Assembly: GCA_964017045.1 (NCBI GenBank)
Contig: OZ024808.1
Location: forward strand, 6,031,284 to 6,095,283
Source: Omphiscola glabra
Lineage: Eukaryota; Mollusca; Gastropoda; Lymnaeidae
Reading direction: 5' to 3'
Length of the DNA: 64,000 bases
The position numbers and the translations under genes are program-made. Below the pieces are notes generated by a model. It did not search any database, was not told the DNA's origin, and saw nothing but the letters and a program-made list of their open reading frames with translations. Shown one piece after another: positions 42,690 to 55,192 of this stretch (within the stretch, counting starts at the first letter, position 1; every line of letters starts with the position of its first letter).

Positions 42690-45565
42690 TGGCTGCGTCT
42701 TTGGCAGTGTCTTTCGTGTGGTCTTAGGCTGGGTCTTTGACAGTGTCTTCGGTGTGGTCTTAGGTTGGGTCTTTGGCAGTGTCTTCAGTGTGGTCTTAGG
42801 CTGGGTCTTTAGCGTTGTCTTTAACTGGGTCACTGGTGTGGTCTTTGGCTGGGTCTTTGGCTGGGTCTTTGGCTGGGTCTTTGGCAGTGTCTTCGGTGTG
42901 GTCTTAGGTTGGGTCTTTAGCGTTGCCTTTAACTGGGTCATTGGTGTGGTCTTTGGCTAGGTCTTTGGTTGGGTCTAAGGCTGAGTCTTTGGCTGCGTCT
43001 TTGTCAGTGTCTTTCGTGTGGTCTTAGGCTGGGTCTTTGGCTGGGTCTTTGGCTGGGTCTTTGGCAGTGTCTTCAGTGTGGTCTTTGGCTGGGTCTTTAG
43101 CGTTGTCTTTAACTGGGTCATTGGTGGGGTCTTTGGCTAGGTCTTTGGCTGGGTCTTTGGCAGTGTCTTCGGTGTGGTCTTAGGTTGGGTCTTTGGCTGG
43201 GTCTTTGGCTGGGTCTTTGGCAGTGTCTTCATTGTGGTCGTAGGTTGGGTCTTTAGCGTTGTGTTTAACTGGGTCATTGGTGTGGTCTTTGGCTAGGTCG
43301 TTGGTTGGGTCTAAGGCTGAGTCTTTGGCATGGTTTTTAACTGGGTCTTTGGTGTGGTCTTTAGGCTAGGTCTTTGGCTGGGTCTTAGGCTGGGTCTTTG
43401 GTGTGGTCTTTAACTGGGTCTTTGGTGTGGTCTTTAACTGGGTCTTAGGCTGGGTCTTTGGTGTGGTCTTTAGGCTAGGTCTTTGGCTGGGTCTTAGGCT
43501 GGGTCTTTGGTGTGGTCTTTAACTGGGTCTTAGGCTGAGTCTTTGGTGTGGTCTTTAACTGGGTCTTTGGTGTGGTCTTTAACTGGGTCTTAGGCTGGGT
43601 CTTTGGTGTGGTCTTTAGGCTAGGTCTTTGGCTGGGTCTTAGGCTGGGTCTTTGGTGTGGTCTTTAACTGGGTCTTTGGTGTGGTCTTTAACTGGGTCTT
43701 TGGTGTGGTCTTTAACTGGGTCTTAGGCTGGGTCTTTGGTGTGGTCTTTAGGCTAGGTCTTTGGCTGGGTCTTAGGCTGGGTCTTTGGTGTGGTCTTTAA
43801 CTGGGTCTTTGGTGTGGTCTTTGGCTAGGTCGTTGGTTGGGTCTAAGGCTGAGTCTTTGGCATGGTTTTTAACTGGGTCTTTGGTGTGGTCTTTAGGCTA
43901 GGTCTTTGGCTGGGTCTTAGGCTGGGTCTTTGGTGTGGTCTTTAACTGGGTCTTTGGTGTGGTCTTTAACTGGGTCTTAGGCTGGGTCTTTGGTGTGGTC
44001 TTTAGGCTAGGTCTTTGGCTGGGTCTTAGGCTGGGTCTTTGGTGTGGTCTTTAACTGGGTCTTAGGCTGGGTCTTTGGTGTGGTCTTTAACTGGGTCTTT
44101 GGTGTGGTCTTTAACTGGGTCTTAGGCTGGGTCTTTGGTGTGGTCTTTAGGCTAGGTCTTTGGCTGGGTCTTAGGCTGGGTCTTTGGTGTGGTCTTTAAC
44201 TGGGTCTTTGGTGTGGTCTTTAACTGGGTCTTTGGTGTGGTCTTTAACTGGGTCTTAGGCTGGGTCTTTGGTGTGGTCTTTAACTGGGTCTTTGGTGTGG
44301 TCTTTAACTGGGTCTTAGGCTGGGTCTTTGGTGTGGTCTTTAACTGGGTCTTTGGTGTTGTCTTTGGCAAGGTCTTTGGCTGGGTCTAAGGCTGAGTCTT
44401 TGGCGTGGTTTTTAACTGGGTCTTTGGTGTGGTCTTTAGACTAGTTCTTTGGCTGGTCTTAGGCTGGTTCTTAGGCTGGGTCTTTGGTGTGGTCTTTAAC
44501 TGGGTCTTTGGTGTGGTCTTTAACTGGGTCTTTGGTGTGGTCTTTAACTGGGTCTTAGGCTGGGTCTTTGGTGTGGTCTTTAACTGGGTCTTTGGTGTGG
44601 TCTTTAACTGGGTCTTAGGCTGGGTCTTTGGTGTGGTCTTTAACTGGGTCTTTGGTGTTGTCTTTGGCTAGGTCGTTGGCTGGGTCTAAGGCTGAGTCTT
44701 TGGCGTGGTTTTTAACTGGGTCTTTGGTGTGGTCTTTAGACTAGTTCTTTGGCTGGTCTTAGGCTGGTTCTTAGGCTGGGTCTTTGGTGTGGTCTTTAAC
44801 TGGGTCTTTGTCTGGGTCTTTGGTGTGGTCTTTAACTGGGTCTTTGTCTGGGTCTTTGGTGTGGTCTTTAACTGGGTCTTTGTCTGGGTCTTTGGTGTGG
44901 CATTTAACTGGGTCTTAGGCGTGGTCTTTGTCTGGGTCTTTGGTGTGGTCTTTAACTGGGTCTTTGTCTGGGTCTTTGGTGTGGTCTTTAACTGGGTCCT
45001 TGTCTGGGTCTTTGGTGTGGCATTTAACTGGGTCTTAGGCGTGGTCTTTAACTGGGTCTTTGGCGTGGTCTTTAACTTGGTCTTTGGTGTGGTCTTTAAC
45101 TGGGTCTTTGGTGTGGTCTTTAACTGGGTCTTTGGCGTGGTCTTTAACTTGGTTTTTGGTGTGGTCTTTAACTGGGTCTTTGGCTGGGTCTTTGGCTGGG
45201 TCTTTGGCTGGGTCTTTGGTGTGGTCTTTAAGTGGGTCTTTGGTTAGATCTTTGGTGTGGTCTGTAGCGTGGTCTTTGACGTGATCTTTGACGTGGTCAT
45301 AGGCGTGGTCACTGGCATGGTCATAGATGGGGTCAAGGGCGGGATCATAGGCATGGTCATAGGCGTGGTCATAGGCGTTGTCAAAGACGTGGTCATAGGC
45401 GGGGTCAAAGGCGTGGTCATATGTGTGGTCATAGGCTTGGTCATAGGTGTGGACATAGGCGTGGTCATAGATGTGGCCATAGACGTGGTCATTGGCAGGG
45501 TTATAGGCGGGATCTTAGGCGTGGCCATAGGTGGGCTCAAAGGCGGGGTCATTAGTGTGATCATT
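42690..45565 (+). repeat. 2.9-kb satellite of 12-bp submotifs with higher-order units
   Basis: Built from 12-bp words such as GGTCTTTGGCTG, GGTCTTTAACTG, GGTCTTTGGTGT and GGTCTTAGGCTG. These combine into longer units; a segment of about 300 bp beginning GGCGTGGTTTTTAACTGG is duplicated at 44401 and 44701. The right end (45245-45565) shifts to GGTCATAGGCGT words. It is strand-asymmetric (G+T rich on the plus strand), and long open frames such as 44705-45247 are artefacts. Confidence 0.95.
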
Positions 45566-46150
45566 TTTTATTGATCTTTATTGAAATATATTGGGATCTC
45601 TCAAAACAAATTGGGAAAAACTGAGTAGAGGAACAAATCATCGTCGACGCCCTGTTATTTATCTGGTAATACTGGCGTCTAGATTTTGCAGACTTTATTA
45701 AGATTTTAAAAGCAGCAAAAAAAAAACAGTTAACTAATATTATTGTCCTGTCAGGGATCACTCCATCACATCTCTCATAATTAATCTTCCTCTCCATGAA
45801 ATGAATGATTTACGTCCAATGAATATATATATATATACAGCACTTTATTTCATGAATAATAAATATAGTAATAGTCATAAATCCTGTATTGAATACTTGT
45901 ATTAAAGATATCATGCACATGCAACATCCTTGCACACAGATCCACCTCACAATTTAGTTACAATACTTCATAGTCCAACAGAGAGAAACCACAGACGTCT
46001 TATCACTCTGACATAATTACATCGACTGCCCTTCTTACTGAGACTTGACTTCAGTCTCCCGTTTTACCTCACGAGCTACTCACAAAATACACTGTGAATA
46101 TCTCTCACTTCTGAGTTCATGGTGTTGTGTATCATTCATGAATACTTTAG
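45566..46150. other. No gene recognised
   Basis: AT-rich with an (AT)n run near 45827-45836. A minus-strand frame at 45561-45797 resembles no known protein. Confidence 0.45.
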
Positions 46151-46154
46151 TCTG

Positions 46155-47150
46155 TTACAGATCCCATATCTCTGAAATTTGTTTAATAGCAAACTGTGAT
46201 TGACATGGTCAAATGTCATTGAGAAGTCCATCACCAGCCCATCAGTTTGCTTGCTTTCTTCAGATTGGTCGTCAAGTCTACAAATTCGAGAAGCTGGGTA
46301 TCACATGATCTGTTGAATCGGAACCATGCTGACAGTCATTGGATATATTGTGGTTTTCAAAAAGCTTCATGACTGCGCTTACGATTGTGTGTTCCAACAG
46401 TTTGCATACTACGCTGGGGAGGGATACCGGTTGGTAGTCTGCAGGGTCAGAATGCTCCATTTTTTTGTAGATTGGAGTGGCATACACTGCTCTCCAGTCT
46501 GTTTGACGATTGTAAGAGGATTGTCAGCAAAAGAGCGATTTCATTAGCCAATTCTTTGAGCACTCGTGGTATGATGTTGTCAGGACCGCATGCCCTGTAG
46601 GTGTTAATGGCTTTAAGGAGGGCCAGCACACCCTAATAGGAAATCTGGATATATTCCATGACGGGCCTTCTGAAGGAACTCAACCTATGAGTACTCTCTA
46701 CCGTCACCAAAGATCAACTGGATCTGTAGATTGATAATGTCCGCCTGAGTTTTTGGGGCAGACGATAAATGGGCGTCACTTCTCATGGGGGAAACTCCAA
46801 TGTCTGAGGACTTTTGGTGCTTGCGTAGCTCCCAGGGTCTTTCTCTGAGAAGATTACGTTCAGGTAGTTGCAGTAAGATCTGCACAGAAAGAGCTGGATG
46901 GTTCGGCGGAGCCTCAGTTTTCAGTTTGACCAAAACATTCTTCTTTAATCGCTTTTACTGGCGGTATCTCCTGTTGATGAGCCTGCAGATTTCTGCCGTT
47001 GCCCAATGGTTTATACTTTTAGGTTTGGTGGTCGTGTGTGGTATGTATTTCTTCACTGCATTTCTTAATTTTTGTCTTGAACTTTATCCACACCTTTTCA
47101 TATTGTTGCTGTATCTTGAACCTTCTGGGTCCGAATAGAGGCTATGCTTG
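46155..47150 (-). mobile_element. Non-LTR retrotransposon reverse-transcriptase fragment, frameshifted
   Basis: On the minus strand from 47150 downward: a segment like the endonuclease-RT linker (QYEKVWIKFK, LINRRYRQ), then LRKHQKSSDIGVSPMRSD, then the fingers INTYRACGPDNIIPRVLKEL, then TPIYKK, DYQPVSLPSVVCKLLEHTI and MDFSMTFDHVNHSLL, which correspond to the RT blocks ending at the first catalytic region (the usual FSKAFD appears as FSMTFD). Several frameshifts and a truncation before the YxDD block show it is dead. Confidence 0.88.
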
Positions 47151-47350
47151 TCCGGGTCCCTTTAGACAAAATGCTATTCGGATGTCATTTGTGGTAGTTT
47201 ATTTTAGTTAAACTGAAGAAGTAAGTTTACAAACATATAGTCCATTCAATTATCTTCCATTTAATACCAAATTTTGTCTTACAAACCCAACAATAATATA
47301 TATTTTCTTTTTTTAATAAAGCCAACCTCTCACTTCTGATACCCGTTCCG
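47150..47350 (-). mobile_element. Dispersed element, left member of an inverted pair
   Basis: Shares GCTATTCGGATGTCATTT, TGGTAGTTTATTTTAG, TTTGTCTTACAAACCC and CCAACCTCTCA with 51563-51765 in opposite orientation. The LINE fragment ends right beside it. No ORF. Confidence 0.7.
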
Positions 47351-48165
47351 AATAGCCGCAGCCTTCTAATCTCTTATATATATTACGCTTCTGGTACGAC
47401 TCGTGGGCTACTTCCTAATTTACTGCTTCCATTTCCGGTTCCTTTCTATTCAGCATAGCGCCAAAATATAATTTCCGATAACTACGCTAAATGATATTTG
47501 TTTTTATATAACGCAACTGCGTTTGGTGCGTAATATTTTCATTTCGTAAAATGAAATTGTCTCAGTTTAAGTATGGTGTAAAAAATATTCGGTTTAAAAG
47601 TGGTTGGGACATCAAAATATTTAATATAATTCATGGGCGTGAAATAAAAAGTGTGCAGTGAAGTACCATTGGTTGTGGAGGGGGGGGGGGGGGGGGTGGA
47701 GCTTGAGTTCATGTTTTGTCAAGTACTATTTTGGGTGTTCCAGTGTAAGCACGTCTAATGAAGGTAAACACTTCATACTTCATTATCCAGAAAGAAAAAT
47801 TGCCAGGTTTTTAACTAATAATATCCACTCCATTGTAGGGGCTGGTACACACATCTTATAGGGAACAATTTCTTTCTTTTGATATGACCATTTTTGGGTT
47901 TTGTCAGATGAACTAAACACTCACATCTTGTCTGTTTGGGTTTTGTCAGATGAACTAAACACTCACACTTTCCTGAAAGAGGGTACAACGAACATTAATA
48001 ACTACTCATTTTTATAGCAATTAAATTATATTATCAGCTCCAATTTTCATAAATATAAAAGGTCATGTGATCGGGATTTTTGTCAGCAATGTAAACAAAC
48101 AATAAATGTTAAAAGTGGAAAAACTCGTAAAGTTAAGGATGGTTTTGTTAAGAAATATAGAGGGC
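47351..48165. other. No gene; contains a MITE-like fragment and a 43-bp duplication
   Basis: 47467-47580 matches 10990-11110 (GATAACTACGCTAAATGATA). 47880-47970 has two copies of TTTGGGTTTTGTCAGATGAA with CTAAACACTCACA. A poly-G run lies at 47679-47696. Confidence 0.6.
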
Positions 48166-48455
48166 TGAGCTATGATAGTAATATAGAGGGCTGAGTTATG
48201 ATGGTAATATAGAGGGATGAGCTATGATGGTAATATAGAGGGCTGAGCTGTGATGGTAATATAGAGGGATGAACTATGATGGTAATATAGAGGGCTGAGC
48301 TATGATGGTAATATAGAGGGCTGAACTATGATGGTAATATAGAGGACTGAGCTATGATGGTAATATAGAGGACTGAGCTATGATGTTAATGTAGAGGACT
48401 GAGCTATGATGGTAATATAGAGGGCTGAGCTGGGATGGTAATATAGAGGGCCGAT
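48165..48455 (+). repeat. Minisatellite, 26 bp, about 11 units
   Basis: AGAGGGCTGAGCTATGATGG plus TAATAT. Confidence 0.92.
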
Positions 48456-49615
48456 TGTCATTCTTTCATTGTAAAATATGTACAAACTATAAATGGTTGG
48501 GGAGGGGTGGGGGTGAGTTACCACCAACGCCACAAAGGGTCACTCCCAATGGGACCGAATAACCGATCATTTAAAGTATTTGCGGAGAACCAGTGCCATC
48601 AAATGAAGATAGATCACAGGCTGACTTGAAATCAATTCGACCATCTTTTCTTCGATTGGGTATTTAATGTGATTGTGTTCGATGTTATAATGATACCATT
48701 TTGATGTAAAATTAAATTTTGTGTAATAATCACAACGCCACACCCACTACTCCAGCTGGTTGACAATAATAATTACAAAAATGCTACATTCTTTATTTAT
48801 ATATGAACAGGTCGACCATCCTGTAACAGAGAAGTCAATATGATCATCAAATAACACGCACACCACATGAGAGCAATACTCTTCAATCTTAAGTCGCACG
48901 AAAGAAAGGACAGCCGTCATAAACCATTGTTGGTACATCCGAATATGTTAATCGTATCCTTATCTTTGTAATGAGAAGCCCCACCCCTCGCCCCGTAACC
49001 TCGAGTCAGCTACCGTTGTTACGTAAACACCCAAGTGTAATGGAAATGATGCGTGTTGCCGTCCTACTATAAATAGCCCAACATGTGGAGAAGCCCATCC
49101 CATGATGTCACCGCGTCGCGGTAAAATAGGTCAACTTCAAAAAAAAATATAAATAAATAATAATCTTGTTACTCTCGTGACCAGATAAGAATTTCGTGGT
49201 TGTACCCTTTTAAGGGGATTAAAAGATGGGATTAGTTGGACCCCGCCTGCGGGCTAGACACGAGAATGGAGGCGATCAGCATACGATCAACAAATTTGAT
49301 AACAATGCCATCCTTCTTTTCAGTATTGTTGTATGGCCCGGGGGAAGGTCTGTCAGAAATCAACAAATTGTTGTAAGACTAAAGTACACATACCTCTCAT
49401 GTTATTAGTATCTACTATCAGTAACTTACAGACATTACCGGTACATCCGCATTGTTATCAAAGAATCGACTCGCCTACTTTTAGAACCACAAAATAGATC
49501 AGTCCACATTTGTTTATACCAGTGTTTCTTTCAGTCATTTCCCCCCCCCCCCGGGGGGGGGCACTAAATATTTTCGGAAAGGGAGGTGGGTGGGGCTATG
49601 TCATTTGCCAGTGGC
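48456..49615. other. No gene recognised; one TATA-like site
   Basis: A good TATA-box-like string CTATAAATAG at 49067-49076 lies in a moderately GC-rich patch, but no credible exon follows: the frame 49226-49408 resembles nothing known. A C10-G9 run sits near 49543-49561. Confidence 0.4.
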
Positions 49616-49801
49616 CAGAGGCGTAGCTAAGGGGTGGCAGATGGGGGCATATGTCTCGGACGCCAGACTAAGGGGGGAAGGGGGGGGGTGAAACAAGGTT
49701 AATGGTTAAAAATAATCAGTTTCAGAGTTGAAAAGGGGGGGGGGGGGAGGCGTAAAAATGAATCTTGCCCTCTCACACCAAACACTGTAGATACGCCCCT
49801 G
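49616..49801. mobile_element. hAT-type MITE with CAGAGGCGTAGCTA ends
   Basis: Left end CAGAGGCGTAGCTA and right end TAGATACGCCCCTG are reverse complements at 12 of 14 bases; CAGGGGCGTAGCTA-type ends are typical of a widespread hAT MITE group. Flanking 8-mers CCAGTGGC and ATAGTGGC share six bases. The interior is G-rich. Confidence 0.65.
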
Positions 49802-51562
49802 ATAGTGGCGTCGAGATAGGGCGGGTCCACCGAGGTGTCACTTTTTCTTTATATGCAGGTGTGGCATTTTCGGACAACTGTGGAGCTTGTAGTAGTAATA
49901 GCTGCGCCACTAGGCAGTGTATCTATTGATACCAAAATCGGCGATCATTTTTATTGGAAAGTAGGGTGGAAAATGAGGGCGCCGTTTAATCTTGACCGGT
50001 GGAGGGGTCTACTGCTCCCCCAGAAAATTTTTGATTATTTCAAAATCAAGAGGTGTATTTTTGAGTATACTTGAATTCAATGTTTCTATTATACTTTTTG
50101 AACGGCGAAGGACATTTTTAAGGTTTTGTGGGATGTATTATGGCGTCTAGTGTCATACATCAACTGAATTCACTCCGTTTGTGTCGTGCCCCAGAGTAAT
50201 AATTTAGAACAAGCTTATAATCAACCCCATATTGTACAATTAACAGCGTGGGTGAAGAGGTGCAGAAATTTAGGGTGCTAAAGGCAGTTGGGCTAATTCA
50301 AAATGCAAGGGTGCATTAAGGGGCATACTTGAATTGTTGTTTCTTTCAGACAATTTTGAGGTTGCATTTCAAACTTTCGGTTGGGGAGTGCCAAAATTAG
50401 CCATAGTAATGATTAAATATATTTTAAATTCTGCACCAGTGCGATGTAAACTATATTCATTCTAGCTGTGTCACACTTGAGGGTAAGCTTTTTCCCTAGA
50501 TTAATATCGCCTATTAAAGTGGTCGAAAAACTCATTCGTCAAAAGAGCCAATAATCAGCAGCAGGACGATTTTTTAAAAATGTTGAAAGCCATATTTCTT
50601 TTCAAGAACTTGCCAAGAACCATGTTCTTCAGAGTCAAAATACATTTGTGGTCGACTGGCAGTCGCACTCAGGTCGCTAAAGAGCCGCGGTTTTCCGACC
50701 TATTAAATCTTTATAGTCCACAGAAAATTTCTGATAAACTTAGATTACCAGAATGCATTTTATAACATATCTGAATTTATTTTTGCAACATTCTACACCT
50801 AATTGCAACGGAAGAGATCTTAGTTTAAAATTGTAGGTGTCACTTAACCTTAGAATCATCGTGCCTCGAATATTTTAGGGGTTTAAAGATGTGATGAGGA
50901 TATTTTCTTAGTTATCATCTTTCAATGCAGGGTGCAAAAAAAGGAAAAAAAGGGGGGGGGGGGGCGCAAAACGGAAAAGTGCTTGACCTGCTTGTGTTAT
51001 GCAAAAAAATAATAATTGTATATTACTAAAAATAGTAATATGGCTTTCATTTTATTTTTTACATTATTTTGTAGCTACCTAACTAATCAATTAATGTTCA
51101 ACACAAAAAAATTAAAAAGGGTTCCATCACTAAAAAGCACCGCAAACACGATTTTATATGCTGAACACAAATGGAAAAAAACTTAATTATAATAATAAGA
51201 CTACCTTTTCTAAATATTTCCAAATTTTACCAGTGTCAAAAGAAAAAACAAAATGTCAATAAGAAAGGTTTGTACATTTTTATGGGTTTAGAAACTGGTC
51301 ATTTTGATAAATCGTACATGAACGGCATAACTATTTTAAAAAAACAATTAAAAATAATGCTTTTTAATAAAGCCAAACAGGTCAAGGGAACACATATACA
51401 TAAACAGGGCAAGAAAACACGGATGCACAAACAGGGCAATTGAACATAGATACACACATAGGTCAAAGGAACATATATTTCCACATTCTTTTGGTCGCCA
51501 AATAGGTATATAGGTATTCGACTACGAAGTGGCTATAGGTACACGTGTAACAGAATTGAGAG
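49802..51562. other. No gene recognised
   Basis: Short frames only (49835-50074, 50580-50765, 51171-51443). Two diverged copies of a CAGAAAATTT-TGAT segment (near 50022 and 50720) suggest an old dispersed repeat. Small repeats of AAACAGGGCAA lie near 51400. Confidence 0.45.
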
Positions 51563-51765
51563 GTTGGGATTAAAAAATGATTTAAAATATTTTTTTGGGG
51601 TTTGTAAGACAAAATGAGGTATCAAATGAAAGAGATTTGAATGTACTATACGTTTGAAATCTAAATTCTTCATTTTAACTAAAATAAACTACCACAAAAT
51701 GACATCCGAATAGCATTGAGTCTAATGTGTCTCGGGTCCGAAAGGGGACGCTGCGTGTCCAGGTC
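51563..51765 (+). mobile_element. Dispersed element, right member of an inverted pair
   Basis: Reverse complement of much of 47150-47350 at roughly 80% by eye, from GAGAGGTTGGG through AAATGACATCCGAATAGC to GGGTCCGAAAGGGGACGC. Both copies end in GGGTCC-rich sequence. Confidence 0.7.
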
Positions 51766-51817
51766 CATTTTGACTAGATTCTGTTAAGACCATCCTGAGT
51801 AAATCAATTCCAACTGA

Positions 51818-52088
51818 TGACACACAATCAGATCAATCTCGTCACACAATCATATCAATCTCGTCACACAGTCAGATCAATCTCGTCACACAGTCAGATC
51901 AATCTCGTCACACAATCAGATCAATCTCGTCACACAATCAGATCAATCTCGTCACACAATCAGATCAATCTCATAACACAATCAGATCAATCTCGTCACA
52001 TAATCAGATCAATCTCGTCACACAATCAGATCAATCTCGTCACACAATCAGATCAATCTCGTCACACAATCAGATCAATCTCGTCAAT
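51818..52088 (+). repeat. Minisatellite, 22 bp, 12 units
   Basis: TCACACAATCAGATCAATCT plus CG, nearly identical. Confidence 0.94.
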
Positions 52089-52920
52089 TTGAGGGAAGGA
52101 CTCCAGGGGACAGTCATGGCAAAAATTGGGGGAAATCACTCAGATAACTCAACCCAATATTGCACACTTTTCCTAAATAAATAAGTCTTCATTTCTTTGT
52201 ATATACTGTACAACTTTTATTATAAAGTGCCGGTTTACACATGTACTAACAGAGGCGCCTCCTTTGACGGGACTTACTCTTACGGAATGTCAAGTTGGCA
52301 ACATAAATTAACACTCAACACAATGTTCTCATGCAGACCTGTTTACCCCCAAACTCTTAAAATCGTACAATATCATCACACAATCGTTCAAAACATTATC
52401 TTAGTAGTAAAAAATAAACATACAGTATATATAATGTATACACCTCTAAATCGTACATTGTACGCCAAAATCGTAAGAGTAAACAGGTCTGCTCATGTAA
52501 TAAGGAAAGCTTTCTTACACATAACACTCAACACAATATTCTCATGTATTGTGATACAATCACAGTTCATCGTCTTGGAGACCGATTTAGAGAACACCTC
52601 TAAACATAAATAAACAGGCTCTCTGTCCGGTCTCCAAACATTTCAATAGCTCTAACCATGATGGCATTTTAGACATCACAGTTACTGGTACACTGTATAC
52701 AAGTAATACACAGGATAGGATCCATATGGAGAATAAATTAATAACAAGATTTGGTACGTTGACTCCATACGGGATAAACCAAATCCCCAATTTTACGTAA
52801 CTGCCATGTCTTTTTCCTGATTGGGCTTTTACATTTTACTTCAAGTCACTTCCTTTCCATTCTTCTTTACTTTGTTTCTGTCTGGTTTTCATCTCTCTTT
52901 CTTTTTTAGGTAGGATATTT
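52089..52920. other. No gene recognised
   Basis: AT-rich. A plus frame of 138 codons at 52197-52613 has no recognisable similarity. A block with CTTACACATA-CACTCAACACA is partly duplicated near 52310, 52520 and 53140. Confidence 0.45.
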
Positions 52921-52924
52921 ATAT

Positions 52925-53110
52925 ATATATATGTAAATTTGATTACTACTTATTTGTATGTCTTGTACTGATGAAGGCATGTGCCGAAACGTTTACTTAT
53001 GTGTATTGTAAAATTATTATTGAAGCTTAATATATATTGACACAGATTGTTCGTGTCTATTTAATCTATTTTAAAGCTTTATCGCAGTCCAACACTTTTA
53101 AAATTTGTTA
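52925..53110 (+). mobile_element. Penelope-like element terminal motif with hammerhead-type core
   Basis: CTGATGAAGGCATGTGCCGA plus AACG at about 52968-52991 contains the hammerhead core CUGAUGA, a GGC-loop-GCC stem II and GAAAC. This motif is known at the ends of Penelope-like retroelements. GTAAAT upstream (52933-52938) can pair with GTTTAC after the core as a short stem III. I see no complete stem I and no GIY-YIG or RT frame, so it is an end fragment at most. Confidence 0.5.
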
Positions 53111-54560
53111 ATCATGTAATAAGAAAAGCTGTCTTACACATATCACTCAACACTTACACCCCTTGCACGGGAAAGACGTTTATTTTTTAGCACCGATAAA
53201 AATTTACATTAAACGTCCATGAAAGACGTAGACGCAGCTCAAATTAATGATTTAAAAGAAAATTGTACAGCTCATGTAAAGAAAATTGCGAACGTGAAAT
53301 TCCGGATCTATGCATTTCACATGGTCCGAAATGCGTTTCTTCCACCCTAAACAATTAATCATTGACAAGGATTATAAGAATAATACAACAAATAAATAAA
53401 TATGTGTATATATATATATATACACAAAGAGTTTTGATGGTATTTCATTGATAAAAATGGGTTTCAGAGTTGATAGTTGATTTGGGGTAGGGGGGCATAA
53501 CAAATCAATCTAGTCCCCGGGAACCAAACACTCTTGCGGCACTAGAACAGAGGACCCCCCATCCCCTTTTTCTCCCATTGCTTGGATGACTTTGTAAAAA
53601 TGACACGTGCAACTGTATCTGGTCCCAGTGTATCCGTCTTGCAGGCCAACTCAGGTAACAGGATTGTCATACAATCACAACTTGTTGTTCTATGGAACCG
53701 GGGTACAATGCACAAGTGGATTTAAAATTCGTGTGTGAGATTTAGGGGGGGGGGCAGAATGGGACGTGGGGGTTGCAGAAATAACAGGGATCTCCATATC
53801 AAAAAAATGGGGGAGGGACTTAGTTAGGACATATCGTCATTTATTTTTCTATCTGCATTGTTATAAAAAGATCAACTACTCGCTATTATACAACACAAAA
53901 TATTTGACTCTACAAGTCAATTTAGGTGTTATTCAGAGTTAACCAGTTATTAGGGACCACCCCTTTCAGAACGATTTAAAGTGTAAAAGGAGGGGCGCCA
54001 TCTACGGTTGCCTCCGAGGAATTGCCGGAAGTAAACAGGATCTCCGAGTTAACGTTTTCGGATGTCCCCCTAATGAAATCAAGGAATGTCGCCATAAAAA
54101 TTGCTCCATGGGATACTGTAAACAATAACACGCTTAATCCGGGTATCTACGAGTTGATATACCAAAAAAAACACAGGTGAAAAAATACATAAAATGGCCG
54201 CCACTTGTGTGAAAAGTTAGCTGATTGGATGGCTGAGAATATATAGAAACAGAAGAAAGTCTTTTGGTCAGAAATGTACAACAACAAACAACCAGACAAA
54301 AAATTGGATTTCATGAAAGAAAACCCCCAGAAATTATAGTCTTCTTATACGTTATATTTCTTTGGTAAACAAAAGACTTGGGTGTCAATGAGGGTGTTTA
54401 TTTGATTTTTAAGCAGGGCTTTTTAGGGTCGTCTTGTGTTTTTGATATGTAAAGACGAGCCCATGACGCATTAGCGCGAGACGTAATCTCATGGAGTCAA
54501 TGGGTTGGAATATTTTAAATGTAAGTTAAACAAATTATTATCTAGGGTTTCATAGTATTC
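53111..54560. other. No gene recognised
   Basis: AT-rich sequence with an (AT)n run near 53403-53423 and short G runs. No frames with similarity. Confidence 0.45.
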
Positions 54561-54567
54561 TCTAGAC

Positions 54568-54755
54568 CAGCGTTTCCCAAACTGTTTAAATATGAAGGAC
54601 CGATGGACAGGTTTCGGAGATACACCAGGGACCGTCCACAGATTTATTAATTATTATTATTTTTTTTAAAAACATAAATATTCAAGTTGTGCGGGCCGGC
54701 AACATGTGGTTCGCCAACCGGCGCCTGTCCGCACCCCACGATTTGGGGGAACTCT
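54568..54755. mobile_element. hAT-type MITE, relative of 33080-33253
   Basis: Ends CAGCGTTTCCCAAACTG and, in reverse complement, CAGAGTTCCCCCAAATCG. Interior contains GGACCG and GGGCCGGCAACATG. The left flank CTCTAGAC fits the hAT TCTAGA-type target; the right flank is diverged. Confidence 0.6.
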
Positions 54756-54891
54756 GCCCTAAGACGAGCAACTGTTGACATAAAACACGAGTGTTTGAGA
54801 GTCCCTTTAGCTGTAGAATTGTAATTATTCTTTACTGGTGTGCATAAGCAACAACAACAACACTATGTCATTTATCTTTTTGTCAGAACTT

Positions 54892-55192
54892 TCATACATC
54901 AGACCTCCCCTACATCAAACCTGCCCTACATCAGACCTGCCCTACATCAGACCTGCCCTACATCAGACCTGCCCTACATCAGACCTGCCCTACATCAGAC
55001 CTGCCCTACATCAGACCTGCCCCACATCAGACCTGCCCTACATCAAACCTGCCCTACATCAGACCTGCCCTACATCAGACCTGCCCTACATCAGACCTGC
55101 CCTACATCAGACCTGCCCTACATCAGACCTGCCCTACATCAGACCTGCCCTACATCAGACCTGCCCCACATCAGACCTGCCCTACATCGCAA
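54892..55192 (+). repeat. Minisatellite, 16 bp, about 18 units
   Basis: CTACATCAGACCTGCC, nearly perfect. It produces overlapping artefact ORFs at 54838-55344. Confidence 0.95.

Noticed and set aside
44705..45247. 180-codon ORF of V-F-N-W-V-F-G repeats resembling a membrane protein
   Set aside because: Translation of the 12-bp satellite words; hydrophobicity is a by-product of G+T-rich repeats.
49067..49076. TATA box of an unseen gene
   Set aside because: Good local match but no exon, coding frame or further promoter signal follows.
52197..52613. 138-codon ORF
   Set aside because: No similarity, no splice or codon evidence, AT-rich; not called a gene.
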